A stretch of 64,000 nt of DNA from contig NZ_JACHWH010000007.1 in the NCBI RefSeq assembly GCF_014191255.1, positions 236,360 to 300,359 of the forward strand. Direction: 5' to 3'. This DNA comes from Amycolatopsis bartoniae. Its GTDB lineage: Bacteria > Actinomycetota > Actinomycetes > Mycobacteriales > Pseudonocardiaceae. Positions within the stretch are counted from its first letter, which is position 1. Each line of letters begins with the position of its first letter. Position numbers and translations under genes: made by a program. The notes under the pieces are model-generated. The model searched no databases, was not told where the DNA came from, and saw nothing but the letters and a program-made list of their open reading frames with translations. This document shows, in pieces, positions 1 to 7,890 of this stretch.

Positions 1-1
1 C

Positions 2-631
2 TGTCCACTGCCGACCGGGGTTCTGGTGCATCGCGCGCAGGGCGGCATCGACGCCGGGGTCTCCGGTGGTGGGCCACGGGGCGGCGTCGTCGTGTTGCTC
101 GTGCCATCGGCGCAGCGCGTGGACGAGGATCAGGTCCTGCAGCGCGGGCCTGGTGGCCCCGGCGCCCATCCCCGTTCCGGTCGTGTCCCTGCGCAGCAGC
201 GCGACCAGTGCCTGCAGTTCGGGGTGGCGGCCGGGTCGGCCTGAAACGACGATGAGGCCGGGCAGCGTGCGAAGGTACTGCGGGACCCGGCCGTGGTCGA
301 GCCGGTAGGAGCCGCACAGGAACTCGAAGTCGAACGGTCCCGGAGCCGGTGGGAACGGTCCCATCACCACGGGTGGCAGCTCCGCCAGCGCACACGGCGT
401 CCGGCTCAGGCCGTGCTCGGTGCCGCAGGTGGTGAGCACCACGTCTCCCGGCTCCAGCGCGACCGGCTCCTCGTCCTCGCTGACCAGCCAGCAGGTGCCG
501 TGCAGAACGATGTGGAACCCGCTGCCGGTGAAGGCGGGAAACCGCAGTCCGCCCGGGCCCGAGTGCCGGATCACCCGGCTGCCGGGGCTGCCCACCCTGA
601 GGGTGTGGATCACCTCGCTCATCAGGTCCAT
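2..631 (-). CDS. AraC-family regulator, cut by left edge (N-terminal part only)
   Basis: The reading frame is open from ATG 631 to the window edge; about 210 residues are visible. The second in-frame ATG, at 622, is an equally possible start. The visible part is a cupin-type effector domain of the AraC_binding (Cupin_6) kind: it has the stretch GSGFHIVLHGTCWLV followed by LEPGDVVLTTCGTEHGL, which forms the usual sensory beta-barrel. The C-terminal double helix-turn-helix would lie beyond the edge. The gene is divergent from the acyl-CoA-dehydrogenase-fold hydroxylase at 724 with only 92 bases between, so it probably regulates that gene. Family assignment is by pattern recognition; the ligand is unknown. 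Confidence 0.72.
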   Translation of the reverse strand, partial: MDLMSEVIHTLRVGSPGSRVIRHSGPGGLRFPAFTGSGFHIVLHGTCWLVSEDEEPVALEPGDVVLTTCGTEHGLSRTPCALAELPPVVMGPFPPAPGPFDFEFLCGSYRLDHGRVPQYLRTLPGLIVVSGRPGRHPELQALVALLRRDTTGTGMGAGATRPALQDLILVHALRRWHEQHDDAAPWPTTGDPGVDAALRAMHQNPGRQWT

Positions 632-723
632 ACCAGCGATGCTAGCGAGCGGGCGCACAAGCTCGTATGGACCGGCGCTGCTCGCACATGGTTCCCGGGC
701 GGCGCCGCTGGTTGAGTGTCGGC

Positions 724-1782
724 ATGATCGATCATCATCCGGGGAACGAGATCCTGCGTGCGCACGCCGGGAAGACCGAGCAGGACGGCAGGCCGGCCGC
801 GGAAAGCCTCGGCGCGTTGCGCGAGAACGGGGTCTTCGCGCTGCGGACCCCGGCAGACCACGGCGGGGCTTGGGCGAACGCGGAGACCATCGCCCGGCGC
901 CTGACGGCCCTCGGCCGCGCCTGCCCGTCCACGGCCTGGGTCGCCGGGACCTGCGTGACCGCGAAGAACCTCGCCGCCGGCTGCCTCCCCGGCCCGGGGG
1001 CACAAGAGTGCTTCGCCGACCCGGACTCGCTCTTCTGCGGATCGGGTGTCCCCGCCGCCCGGGGCGAGCGCGTGCCCGGGGGCGTCCGCGTCACCGGCCG
1101 CTGGCCCAACGTCTCCGGTTGCGAGGACGCGGCCTGGGCCACGCTCGCGCTGATGGTGGAGGGCGCGTTCTCCCTCGCCGTGGTCCCGGTGACCGACCTG
1201 ACCGTCGAGCGGACGTGGCACATGGCCGGGATGCGGGGCACCGGCAGCCACACCCTGGTCGCCGACGACGTGCTGGTGCCGGCGCACCGCGTGGCCGCCG
1301 CCGCGGGCTTCCCCTTCGAGGACAGGCTGCTGTATTCGATGACCGTGCTGGGCCCGGTGGTGGGGGCCGCCCGAGGCGCGCTCGACGTGACGGAGGCGAT
1401 GTTCGCCTCGGACCGGAAGCCGTTCATGTCCGCCTACTCCCGGATGGGCGAGTCCCCCGGTGCCCGGCACTGGCTGGCGGAGGCCACCCACCTGGTGAAC
1501 CGCGCCGAGCACACCATGCTCACCGTCGCCGGGGAAGCCGACTCCGCCGAACTGTCCCAGGCCGACGCTCCCCGCCTGTTCATGGACCTCGCGGACGCCG
1601 GCCGCGACTGCCGGGCCGCGGTGGAACGGATGCTCGACCTGCACGGCGCGAGCGGCTTCAGTACGACGAACGCCCTCCAGCGGTACTGGCGCGACGTCGC
1701 CGTCGGCAGCCGCCACCCCCACCTGAACCCCTACCTCGCGGTCGAAGCTTTCGGCACAGCCCTGGTGGATGAGGGGCGCTGA
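724..1782 (+). CDS. Acyl-CoA dehydrogenase-fold flavin monooxygenase/hydroxylase
   Basis: A 352-residue protein. Start chosen at ATG 724 (MIDHHPGNEI); an upstream in-frame ATG at 667 adds an arginine-rich stretch unlike the family and lies in the promoter of the divergent AraC gene. The N-terminal segment GVFALRTPADHGGAWANAE and the later CPSTAWVAGT are typical of the acyl-CoA dehydrogenase-like oxygenase subunits (HsaA / dibenzothiophene-desulfurization / p-hydroxyphenylacetate hydroxylase type), which use reduced FMN from a partner reductase and lack the catalytic Glu of true dehydrogenases. The C-terminal helical domain contains HGASGFSTTNALQRYWRD, matching the end of this subfamily. The substrate cannot be read from sequence. 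No flavin reductase gene is adjacent, so the reductant would come from elsewhere. Confidence 0.78.
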   Translation: MIDHHPGNEILRAHAGKTEQDGRPAAESLGALRENGVFALRTPADHGGAWANAETIARRLTALGRACPSTAWVAGTCVTAKNLAAGCLPGPGAQECFADPDSLFCGSGVPAARGERVPGGVRVTGRWPNVSGCEDAAWATLALMVEGAFSLAVVPVTDLTVERTWHMAGMRGTGSHTLVADDVLVPAHRVAAAAGFPFEDRLLYSMTVLGPVVGAARGALDVTEAMFASDRKPFMSAYSRMGESPGARHWLAEATHLVNRAEHTMLTVAGEADSAELSQADAPRLFMDLADAGRDCRAAVERMLDLHGASGFSTTNALQRYWRDVAVGSRHPHLNPYLAVEAFGTALVDEGR

Positions 1783-1836
1783 GGCCCCCGGGATCTCGCT
1801 CCGGACCTTCGGGCACGTAATTCCGGCGCGGCCGCC

Positions 1837-2763
1837 TCACACCAGTTCGGCCGAGGGCCAGCGGTTTCCGGTGACGGCGGCGCGCACCTGGCGGTTCAGC
1901 TCGTGCGCGACCACGTCGACCGCGGCCGGGACGCGTCCCGTGCGCGGTCTGGCCAGCACGACCGACCGCCACACCTCGGGCTCACCCAGCGGGGCTGCGC
2001 ACAGTGTCCCGGCGGCGAGCTCCTCGACGAGGCCCACCGCGGGCAGGATCGTCCAGCCGTGACCGGCGCGGGCGAGTTTCTTCTGCAGCGCCATCGAATT
2101 GGTGTTCACGGTGCTGCGCAGCGCGACACCGGCCCGCCGCGCGCCCGCGTCGATGAGGATGCGCAGGCCGTGCCCGGTCGCGGGCAGGACCAGCTGCCGC
2201 CCGGCGAGCCCGGCGAACGGGACCGGTGCGTCCTGGCGCAGGTCCTCGTCCGGCGGCGCGGCGATCCAGAGCCGTTCGCGGACCAGCGGTGTCACGTTGA
2301 GCGAGGGCGAGCTGGTCAGGTTGTACAGCAGGCTGAGGTCGAGGTCGCCCTCGTCGAGCCACCGCTGCAGGTACCCGGAGTAGGCCGTCTGCAACCGGAG
2401 CTCGATGCCAGGGTGGTCACGGCTGAGCCGGGCGACGAGCGGCTCGGCGAGGAGATCGGCCGAGCTCTCCAGCAACCCCAGCGTCACGATGCCCGTCACC
2501 ACCCCGGCGGCCGGGATGAGCTCCGCGCGGGCACGCTCCAGCTCCGTCAGCGCCCGCCGGGCACGCTCGGCGAGCGACGTCCCGGCCTCCGTGGCCCGCA
2601 TCCCGGTGCGGGTGCGCTCGAACAACGCGACGCCGAGCTCGTCCTCCAGCGCCTTGATCTGCCGGGTCACCGCGGGCTGGACGAGGTGGAGCAGCTCCGC
2701 CGCCCTGGTCACGCTGCCCACCTCGACGACGGTTACGAGCGCCCTGAGCTGCTTGAGGTCCAT
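1837..2763 (-). CDS. LysR-family transcriptional regulator
   Basis: 308 residues. The N-terminal winged helix-turn-helix is clear: MDLKQLRALVTVVEVGSVTR, AAELLHLVQPAVTRQIKALE and LGVALFERTRTGMRATEAG, followed by a linker helix and a LysR substrate-binding domain of normal length. Start taken at ATG 2763, which gives the canonical MDLKQL beginning; an in-frame ATG at 2784 would add seven residues. It is transcribed away from the acyl-CoA dehydrogenase at 2862, and 98 bases separate the two starts, the classical LysR arrangement for control of the divergent gene. The effector is unknown, presumably an acyl-CoA or a parent acid. Confidence 0.9.
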   Translation of the reverse strand: MDLKQLRALVTVVEVGSVTRAAELLHLVQPAVTRQIKALEDELGVALFERTRTGMRATEAGTSLAERARRALTELERARAELIPAAGVVTGIVTLGLLESSADLLAEPLVARLSRDHPGIELRLQTAYSGYLQRWLDEGDLDLSLLYNLTSSPSLNVTPLVRERLWIAAPPDEDLRQDAPVPFAGLAGRQLVLPATGHGLRILIDAGARRAGVALRSTVNTNSMALQKKLARAGHGWTILPAVGLVEELAAGTLCAAPLGEPEVWRSVVLARPRTGRVPAAVDVVAHELNRQVRAAVTGNRWPSAELV

Positions 2764-2790
2764 CGCGGTCCCGCATACCTCCATGAGGAA

Positions 2791-2827
2791 AAGGTATTTC
2801 TCACCTTAGATCATTGTGATTCATGAT
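2791..2827. promoter_or_regulatory. Two inverted repeats between divergent LysR and acyl-CoA dehydrogenase genes
   Basis: AAGGT at 2791-2795 is mirrored by ACCTT at 2803-2807, and ATCAT at 2810-2814 is mirrored by ATGAT at 2823-2827. This stretch is strikingly A+T-rich against its surroundings and lies between the two divergent starts. Two dyads of this size in a LysR intergenic region fit a recognition and an activation site. That function is inference. Confidence 0.45.
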
Positions 2828-2861
2828 GGCAGGACGGATTTCGTGAAGTGGAGGGCGCAGC

Positions 2862-4013
2862 ATGGACGGGCTGAGCGAAGAGGAGCGCGCGATCGTCTCG
2901 TTGGTGGGCGAGTTCGTCGATCGCGAGGTCAAACCGGTCGCGCGGGAGCTGGACCACACCAACACCTACCCCGAGAAGCTCATCGAGCAGATGAAGGAGA
3001 TGGGGATCTTCGGGCTCGCGGTGCCGGAGCCCTGGGGTGAGACGGCGGTGTCGGCGCAGTGTTATGCGGCGGTGACCGAGGAGCTGGCGCGGGGTTGGAT
3101 GAGTCTGGCCGGGGCGATGGGTGGGCATACGGTCGTGGCGAAGCTGCTGGTGGCGTTCGGCACGAAGGATCAGCAGGATGAGTATCTGCCGCGGATGGCC
3201 ACGGGTGAGGTGCGCGCGACGATGGCGTTGACCGAGCCGGGGGGTGGTTCCGATCTGCAGGCGATGCGCACCGTTGCCCGCCGTGAGGGCGATCACTATG
3301 TGGTGAACGGGTCGAAGACGTGGATCACCAACGCCCGCCGTTCGCAGCTGGTCGCGCTGCTGTGCAAGACCGATCCCGCCGCGGAGCCCGCGCATAAAGG
3401 CGTGTCGATCCTGCTGGTGGAGAAGGGGCCCGGGTTCTCGGTGTCGCGGGATCTGCCGAAGCTGGGCTACAAGGGGGTCGAGAGTTGTGAGTTGTCCTTC
3501 GACGATGTCCGGGTCCCGGCGACGGCGTTGCTCGGCGGGCAGGAGGGCCGAGGCTTTGCGCAGATGATGCGGGGTTTGGAGATCGGCCGCATCCAGGTCG
3601 CCTGCCGTGCTCTCGGGGTGGGGCGGGCGGCGTTGGAGGACGCGCTGCGGTATGCCCAGGAGCGGGAGTCGTTCGGGAAACCGATCTGGCAGCACCAGTC
3701 GGTGGGCAACTACCTGGCGGACATGGCCACGAAGCTGGAGGCCGCCCGCCAGCTGGTGCTGTTCGCCGCCCGCCGCTACGACTCCGGTGCACGGACCGAT
3801 CTGGAGGCGGGGATGGCGAAGCTGTTCGCGTCGGAGACGGCGATGGAGGTCGCGCTCAACGCGGTCCGCATCCACGGCGGCTACGGCTACTCCACCGAGT
3901 TCGACGTCGAACGCTACTTCCGCGACGCCCCCCTGATGATCGTCGGCGAAGGCACCAACGAAATCCAACGCAACGTCATCGCCCGCGAACTCGTCAAACG
4001 CCACCGGATCTGA
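2862..4013 (+). CDS. Acyl-CoA dehydrogenase
   Basis: 383 residues, normal length for a short/medium-chain FAD-dependent acyl-CoA dehydrogenase, which introduces an alpha-beta double bond into an acyl-CoA. Visible signatures are MALTEPGGGSDLQAM and NGSKTWITNA in the FAD-binding beta domain, and IHGGYGYSTEFDVERYFRDA followed by VGEGTNEIQRNVIAREL at the C-terminus; the Glu in GEGTNE is the expected catalytic base. The CoA-transferase gene follows after 10 bases on the same strand, so the two probably form an operon for activation and beta-oxidation of one acid. Control is probably by the divergent LysR protein. The exact substrate is unknown. Confidence 0.93.
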   Translation: MDGLSEEERAIVSLVGEFVDREVKPVARELDHTNTYPEKLIEQMKEMGIFGLAVPEPWGETAVSAQCYAAVTEELARGWMSLAGAMGGHTVVAKLLVAFGTKDQQDEYLPRMATGEVRATMALTEPGGGSDLQAMRTVARREGDHYVVNGSKTWITNARRSQLVALLCKTDPAAEPAHKGVSILLVEKGPGFSVSRDLPKLGYKGVESCELSFDDVRVPATALLGGQEGRGFAQMMRGLEIGRIQVACRALGVGRAALEDALRYAQERESFGKPIWQHQSVGNYLADMATKLEAARQLVLFAARRYDSGARTDLEAGMAKLFASETAMEVALNAVRIHGGYGYSTEFDVERYFRDAPLMIVGEGTNEIQRNVIARELVKRHRI

Positions 4014-4023
4014 GAGGGGCAGC

Positions 4024-5175
4024 GTGTCTCATCCGTTGGAAGGAATCACCGTCGTATCGCTCGAACAGGCGGTGGCGGCCCCGTTCGCGACCCGTCAGCT
4101 CGCCGACCTCGGCGCGCGCGTCATCAAGGTCGAGCGCCGTGGCGCCGGCGACTTCGCCCGCGGCTACGACCACGCCGTGCACGGGGAGTCGAGCTACTTC
4201 GTCTGGCTCAACCGCGGCAAGGAAAGCATCGAACTCGACGTGAAGGACCCGGCGGACAGGGCGCTGCTCGACGCCGTGCTCGCGCGCGCGGACGTCTTCG
4301 TGCAGAACCTCGCGCCGGGCGCCGCCGAGCGGCTCGGCCTCGGCGCGGCGGCCCTGCGTGCGGCACGGCCGGAACTGATCCACTGCTCGGTGTCGGGCTA
4401 CGGCCCGGACGGCCCGTACCGCACGAAGAAGGCGTACGACCTGCTGGTGCAGTGCGAAGCCGGGCTGGTCATGGCCACCGGAACACCGGAGTCGCCCGCG
4501 AAGGCCGGGTTCTCGGTCGCCGACGTCGCCACCGGGATGTACGCCTACAGCGGCATCCTGACCGCGCTGTACGAACGGGAGCGTACCGGACAGGGCGCCA
4601 CGCTGAGCGTCGCGATGCTCGACGCGCTCGGCGAGTGGATGAGCCAGCCCGCCTATTTCTCGCACTACGGGGGAAAACCCGCGCGGCGCACCGGGGCGAA
4701 GCATCCGTCGATCGCACCGTACGGCCCCTACCGCACCGGCGACGGCACGGTGTTCCTGGGCGTGCAGAACAACCGCGAGTGGGATGCGTTGTGCCGCAAC
4801 GTGCTCGGACGTCCCGAACTCGTGGGCGACTCGCGGTTCCGGACCAATGTGGACAGAGTCGCTCATGAGGGAGAGCTCGCCGAAGTGATCGAAGCGGTGT
4901 TCGCCGGCCTCACCGCGGACAGGGCGATCGAGCTCCTCGACGGCGCCGGCATCGCCAACGCGACCCTGCGCACACCGGCCGAGTTCGCCGAGCACCCCCA
5001 ACTGGCCGCGCGGAACCGCTGGCGTGCGGTGGAAACCCCGGGCGGGCCGGTGCAGGCCCTGCTGCCGCCGGTCGAAGTGGACGGCAGGGAGGCACTCATG
5101 GGTCCGGTACCCGCACTCGGCGAGCACAACGCCACCCTGCGCGCCGAGTTCGGCCACGGGCGAGTGGTCAGGTGA
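4024..5175 (+). CDS. CaiB/BaiF family (family III) CoA-transferase
   Basis: 383 residues starting at GTG 4024. Family III CoA-transferases move CoA between acids through an enzyme-bound aspartyl-CoA thioester. Family features are LADLGARVIKVERRGAGDFA near the N-terminus, the NRGKESIELDVKDP segment, and ATLSVAMLDALGEWMSQPA in the middle. The gene is 10 bases downstream of an acyl-CoA dehydrogenase and probably supplies its acyl-CoA. Its last 8 bases overlap the 3' end of the convergent NIPSNAP gene. The CoA donor and acceptor acids are not deducible. Confidence 0.9.
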   Translation: MSHPLEGITVVSLEQAVAAPFATRQLADLGARVIKVERRGAGDFARGYDHAVHGESSYFVWLNRGKESIELDVKDPADRALLDAVLARADVFVQNLAPGAAERLGLGAAALRAARPELIHCSVSGYGPDGPYRTKKAYDLLVQCEAGLVMATGTPESPAKAGFSVADVATGMYAYSGILTALYERERTGQGATLSVAMLDALGEWMSQPAYFSHYGGKPARRTGAKHPSIAPYGPYRTGDGTVFLGVQNNREWDALCRNVLGRPELVGDSRFRTNVDRVAHEGELAEVIEAVFAGLTADRAIELLDGAGIANATLRTPAEFAEHPQLAARNRWRAVETPGGPVQALLPPVEVDGREALMGPVPALGEHNATLRAEFGHGRVVR

Positions 5176-5833
5176 GCGGGGAGAAGCCGGTGGGCCAGGC
5201 GATGATCGAGGTGGCGTCGAGGATCTGTTCGGGCGCACCGGGAGGCGGCCACAGACCCGAATCGTAGAGATCCTTGCGGAGGGCGACCCGTTCGTCGAGG
5301 CTCCGGAACGGCCAGATCTGGACGATCCGGTCGGGCCCGTCGAGCGCGTACATCACGATCGTCAGCGGGTCGATCCGGTGCCGTGCCGGCAGCGCCCGCC
5401 GCCAGCCGTCGATCGTGGCCGGCAGTCCTCCCGGCCGCAGGTGGTAGTCGCGGATCTCGTACACCGGGCCGAACCGCCCCGTGCGCACCGCCGGCACGAA
5501 CGGAAACGGGGCGAAGCTCTGCAGGGTGAGGTCCGTCAGGTGCTCCCCCGCGCCGAACGGTTCGCTGCTCGCGCGGGCGCGCTGCCGCTCGCGCGCGAGC
5601 TCGGCGTCATCGGCGAAGACGCGCAACACGACGAGCCTGCCGAGCGGGCCGTTCTCCGTCTGCCAGCAGCCCAGAAGCTGTCCCCGCGCTTCGGGGGCGT
5701 TGACCCACGGCAGCACGCCCGCGCTCGCCTTTTCGCCCTCCAGCAAGGGAAATGCCAGTGTCGCGAGCTCGTACCGGAGGTTCTGTTCCGCTGGGCCGAC
5801 GTCCTCGCCGCTGATGGGTGCGGGCTGGTCCAT
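5168..5833 (-). CDS. NIPSNAP-family protein
   Basis: 221 residues from ATG 5833, preceded by GAGAGG at good spacing. Two ferredoxin-like NIPSNAP halves can be seen: the C-terminal one has VYEIRDYHLRPGGLPATIDG, the usual YELRxYxxxPG pattern, and ends with ATSIIAWPTGFSPL. The biochemical role of bacterial NIPSNAP proteins is not established. It starts 7 bases after the stop of the truncated metallo-hydrolase gene on the same strand, so the two were probably one transcript; the damage to the upstream gene may have removed its promoter. It converges with the CoA-transferase gene. Confidence 0.75.
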   Translation of the reverse strand: MDQPAPISGEDVGPAEQNLRYELATLAFPLLEGEKASAGVLPWVNAPEARGQLLGCWQTENGPLGRLVVLRVFADDAELARERQRARASSEPFGAGEHLTDLTLQSFAPFPFVPAVRTGRFGPVYEIRDYHLRPGGLPATIDGWRRALPARHRIDPLTIVMYALDGPDRIVQIWPFRSLDERVALRKDLYDSGLWPPPGAPEQILDATSIIAWPTGFSPLT

Positions 5834-5840
5834 GGTCAGC

Positions 5841-6500
5841 TCATCCTCTCGTCGAAGGCTGGTCGAGCCGGGCCACCCAGCCACGCAACCGCGGCTGCGC
5901 CGGCCGGTACCGCCGGAGCACGAGCGGATCGTGCCCGGGAACTATGTCCAAGGTGGACCCTACCAACGCCGGAAGCCGGTGCGCGTAGACGCCGAGCAGC
6001 GTCGCGGCGTCGTCGGTGACCGGGAAGACCCGTTTCTCACTCAGGTTCGCGTAGAAGTGGGCGGCGTCGGAAGCCAGCACGACCGGACCGCGCCGGGTGG
6101 CGATCCGCACGACCTGCGTGCCCGCCGTGTGGCCCCCGACCAGGTGGACACTGATCCCGGGGAACAGCTCCTCGTCCTCCCCGGTGAAACGCACCCTGCC
6201 CTCACGCAACAGCCTGGCCGCGCCGGCCACGTCGCTCGCGCGGTAGCCGTGCGACCGGGCCGGATCGGTCATCGCCCGCCCGACCGCGAACCGGAGCTCC
6301 TGTTCGGACAGGTGGAATCGGGCGGAGCCGAACAGGCCGAGGTTCCCGGCGTGGTCCCAGTGCAGGTGCGTCAGGATCACGTCGGTCACCCGCGCGTGGT
6401 CCACCCCGACGGCACGCAGGCCGTCGGCGACGCTCCGGGTCACGCTTCGGCCGCGACGCGCGGCTTCCCCGGCGCCGAAACCGGTGTCGACGACGATCGT
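5841..6500 (-). pseudogene. 5'-truncated metallo-beta-lactamase-fold hydrolase
   Basis: From about position 6500 the minus strand encodes IVVDTGFGAGEAARRG, then the metal site LTHLHWDHAGNLGLF (HxHxDH), VGGHTAGTQVV and SDAAHFYANL, a near-complete lactonase-type MBL fold of about 219 residues. Such proteins carry some 40-50 residues before the VDTGFG strand; here the frame upstream of 6500 is only the antisense of a histidine kinase and has no MBL character. The gene has therefore lost its 5' end. A shortened protein could be made from an internal GTG, but it would lack the first strands of the fold. Called a remnant with moderate confidence. Confidence 0.7.
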
Positions 6501-6864
6501 GCTGACCCTGCGCGGCGAATCGGCGGAGCGCACCGTGCCCGGCGACCCCATCCTGCTGGAACGCCTGATCGCCAACCTGGTGCACAACGCGATCAAGTAC
6601 AACCACCCGGGCGGCTGGGTCGAGGTGGTCGTCGGCGACGATCCCGCGCTGAGCGTGCGCAACTCCGGCCGGCGGGTGCCTGCCGAGTCGGTCGACTCGC
6701 TGTTCCAGCCGTTCCGCCGCCTGATCGCCGACCGCACGAACCACCGCGACGGTGCCGGGCTCGGACTGTCCGTTGTGCACTCGATCGCTGCCGCGCACCA
6801 CGGCCGGGTGTCCGCCGTTCCCGGCGAGGACGGCGGCCTGCGAGTCGACGTGTTCCTGCCCTGA
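6490..6864 (+). pseudogene. Histidine kinase remnant: HATPase domain only
   Basis: The plus-strand frame encodes the C-terminal ATP-binding domain of a sensor kinase: an N box (LVHNAIKYNHPGG), a G1-like region (LSVRNSGRRVPAES) and a G2 box (HRDGAGLGLSVVHSIAAAHHG), ending at a normal stop. The sensor, HAMP and phospho-accepting HisKA parts are absent. Upstream of about 6490 the sequence becomes the antisense of the metallo-hydrolase gene. A GTG at 6484 could start a free HATPase domain, but the simplest reading is a truncated gene. It converges on cydB. Confidence 0.72.
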
Positions 6865-6891
6865 CCCGGATATCGACCGGCGCAGCGGAGG

Positions 6892-7890
6892 TCAGTGTGA
6901 ACTGTCCAGGCGTCCGCGTTGGGACAACACGAACAACAGCGCCATCGACGGGACCACGATCACCAGCGCCGCTGCCGCGACGATCACCAGCGCCCACAGC
7001 GTCGGCGCGGGTGCGGCAGCGGCCGCGATCGTCGTGTGGGTACCGAGCAGGTCCGGATACTGGGCCACCCCCCACCCCGCCACGATCGCCGCCACGGCCA
7101 CGACCGCCAGGGCCTGCAGCAGCCGGGGCGCGCCGCGTCGCAACAAGACCAGCGCGCTCAGCCCGCACACCCCCGAGACCACGACCGGGACGAGCCCCCG
7201 GGTCAGCAACCCCTCGAACAGCGTGGGCGAATCGGCGTGCAGCACCGCGATCCCGGCCAGTGCCACCACGCCGACGGCCGCCGCGGTGGCCAGCGACCGG
7301 CGCCGGAACCACGTCTCCAGCTCCGGGTCCGCGCGGCGCCGGGCTTCGGCCGTGAGGAAGACCGCCGCGGTGTAGGCGCAGGCCAGCACGGCCAGCACGC
7401 CTCCGAGCACCGAAGTGGGGTTCAGCCAACCGGCAACCGGGTCGCCGTTGCCGGACTGCGGGACGCGGCCGGACGCGATCCCGCCGGCCACGGTGCCGAG
7501 GAAGAACGGCACGAGCACCGACGAGACGGCGAAGGCGGCACCGGTCACGCGTTGCTGGTCGGTGCGCACCATGACCTTGCGGAAGGCGAATCCGGCGCCG
7601 CGCACGACGATGCCGAGTGCTGCCAGCCCGAGCGGCACGTACAGGGTCGTCATGATCGCGGCGAAGGCCACGGGAAAAGCCGTCCACAGCATCACCAGGC
7701 AGAAGATCAGCCACACGTGGTTGGCCTCCCACACCGGTGCCAGCGATTCGTCCACCAGGTGCCTCGGGCGGCGCCCCCGCCGCGCACCGCCGGCGGTCAG
7801 GTCCCAGAACCCCGCTCCGTAGTCGGCGCCGCCGAGTACCGCGTAGATGACCACTCCGGTGAACAGGGCGACAGCGGCGAAGGTGCTCAT
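6892..7890 (-). CDS. cydB: Cytochrome bd ubiquinol/menaquinol oxidase subunit II
   Basis: 332 residues, all membrane-spanning in character. The N-terminus MSTFAAVALFTGVVIYAVLG is followed by GGADYGAGFWDLTAGG, and later by VWEANHVWLIFCLVMLWTAF, all CydB signatures. CydB is structural and shares heme pocket contacts with CydA in the plasma membrane; the complex reduces O2 to water with high affinity and conserves energy without proton pumping. Start ATG 7890 overlaps the cydA stop by four bases, so the two are translationally coupled. No cydDC (ABC exporter needed for assembly) is in the window. Confidence 0.95.
   Translation of the reverse strand: MSTFAAVALFTGVVIYAVLGGADYGAGFWDLTAGGARRGRRPRHLVDESLAPVWEANHVWLIFCLVMLWTAFPVAFAAIMTTLYVPLGLAALGIVVRGAGFAFRKVMVRTDQQRVTGAAFAVSSVLVPFFLGTVAGGIASGRVPQSGNGDPVAGWLNPTSVLGGVLAVLACAYTAAVFLTAEARRRADPELETWFRRRSLATAAAVGVVALAGIAVLHADSPTLFEGLLTRGLVPVVVSGVCGLSALVLLRRGAPRLLQALAVVAVAAIVAGWGVAQYPDLLGTHTTIAAAAAPAPTLWALVIVAAAALVIVVPSMALLFVLSQRGRLDSSH

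Noticed and set aside
2811..4004. A 397-residue open minus-strand frame opposite the acyl-CoA dehydrogenase
   Set aside because: Its sequence is low-complexity and matches no family, while the plus strand encodes a complete acyl-CoA dehydrogenase.
6484..6864. A free-standing small HATPase (anti-sigma-factor-like) gene
   Set aside because: The boxes and C-terminus are those of a two-component kinase (IKYN and GAGLGLSVVHSIAAAHHG), not of an RsbW-type kinase, and the frame upstream of about 6490 is antisense of another gene; a truncated kinase is simpler.
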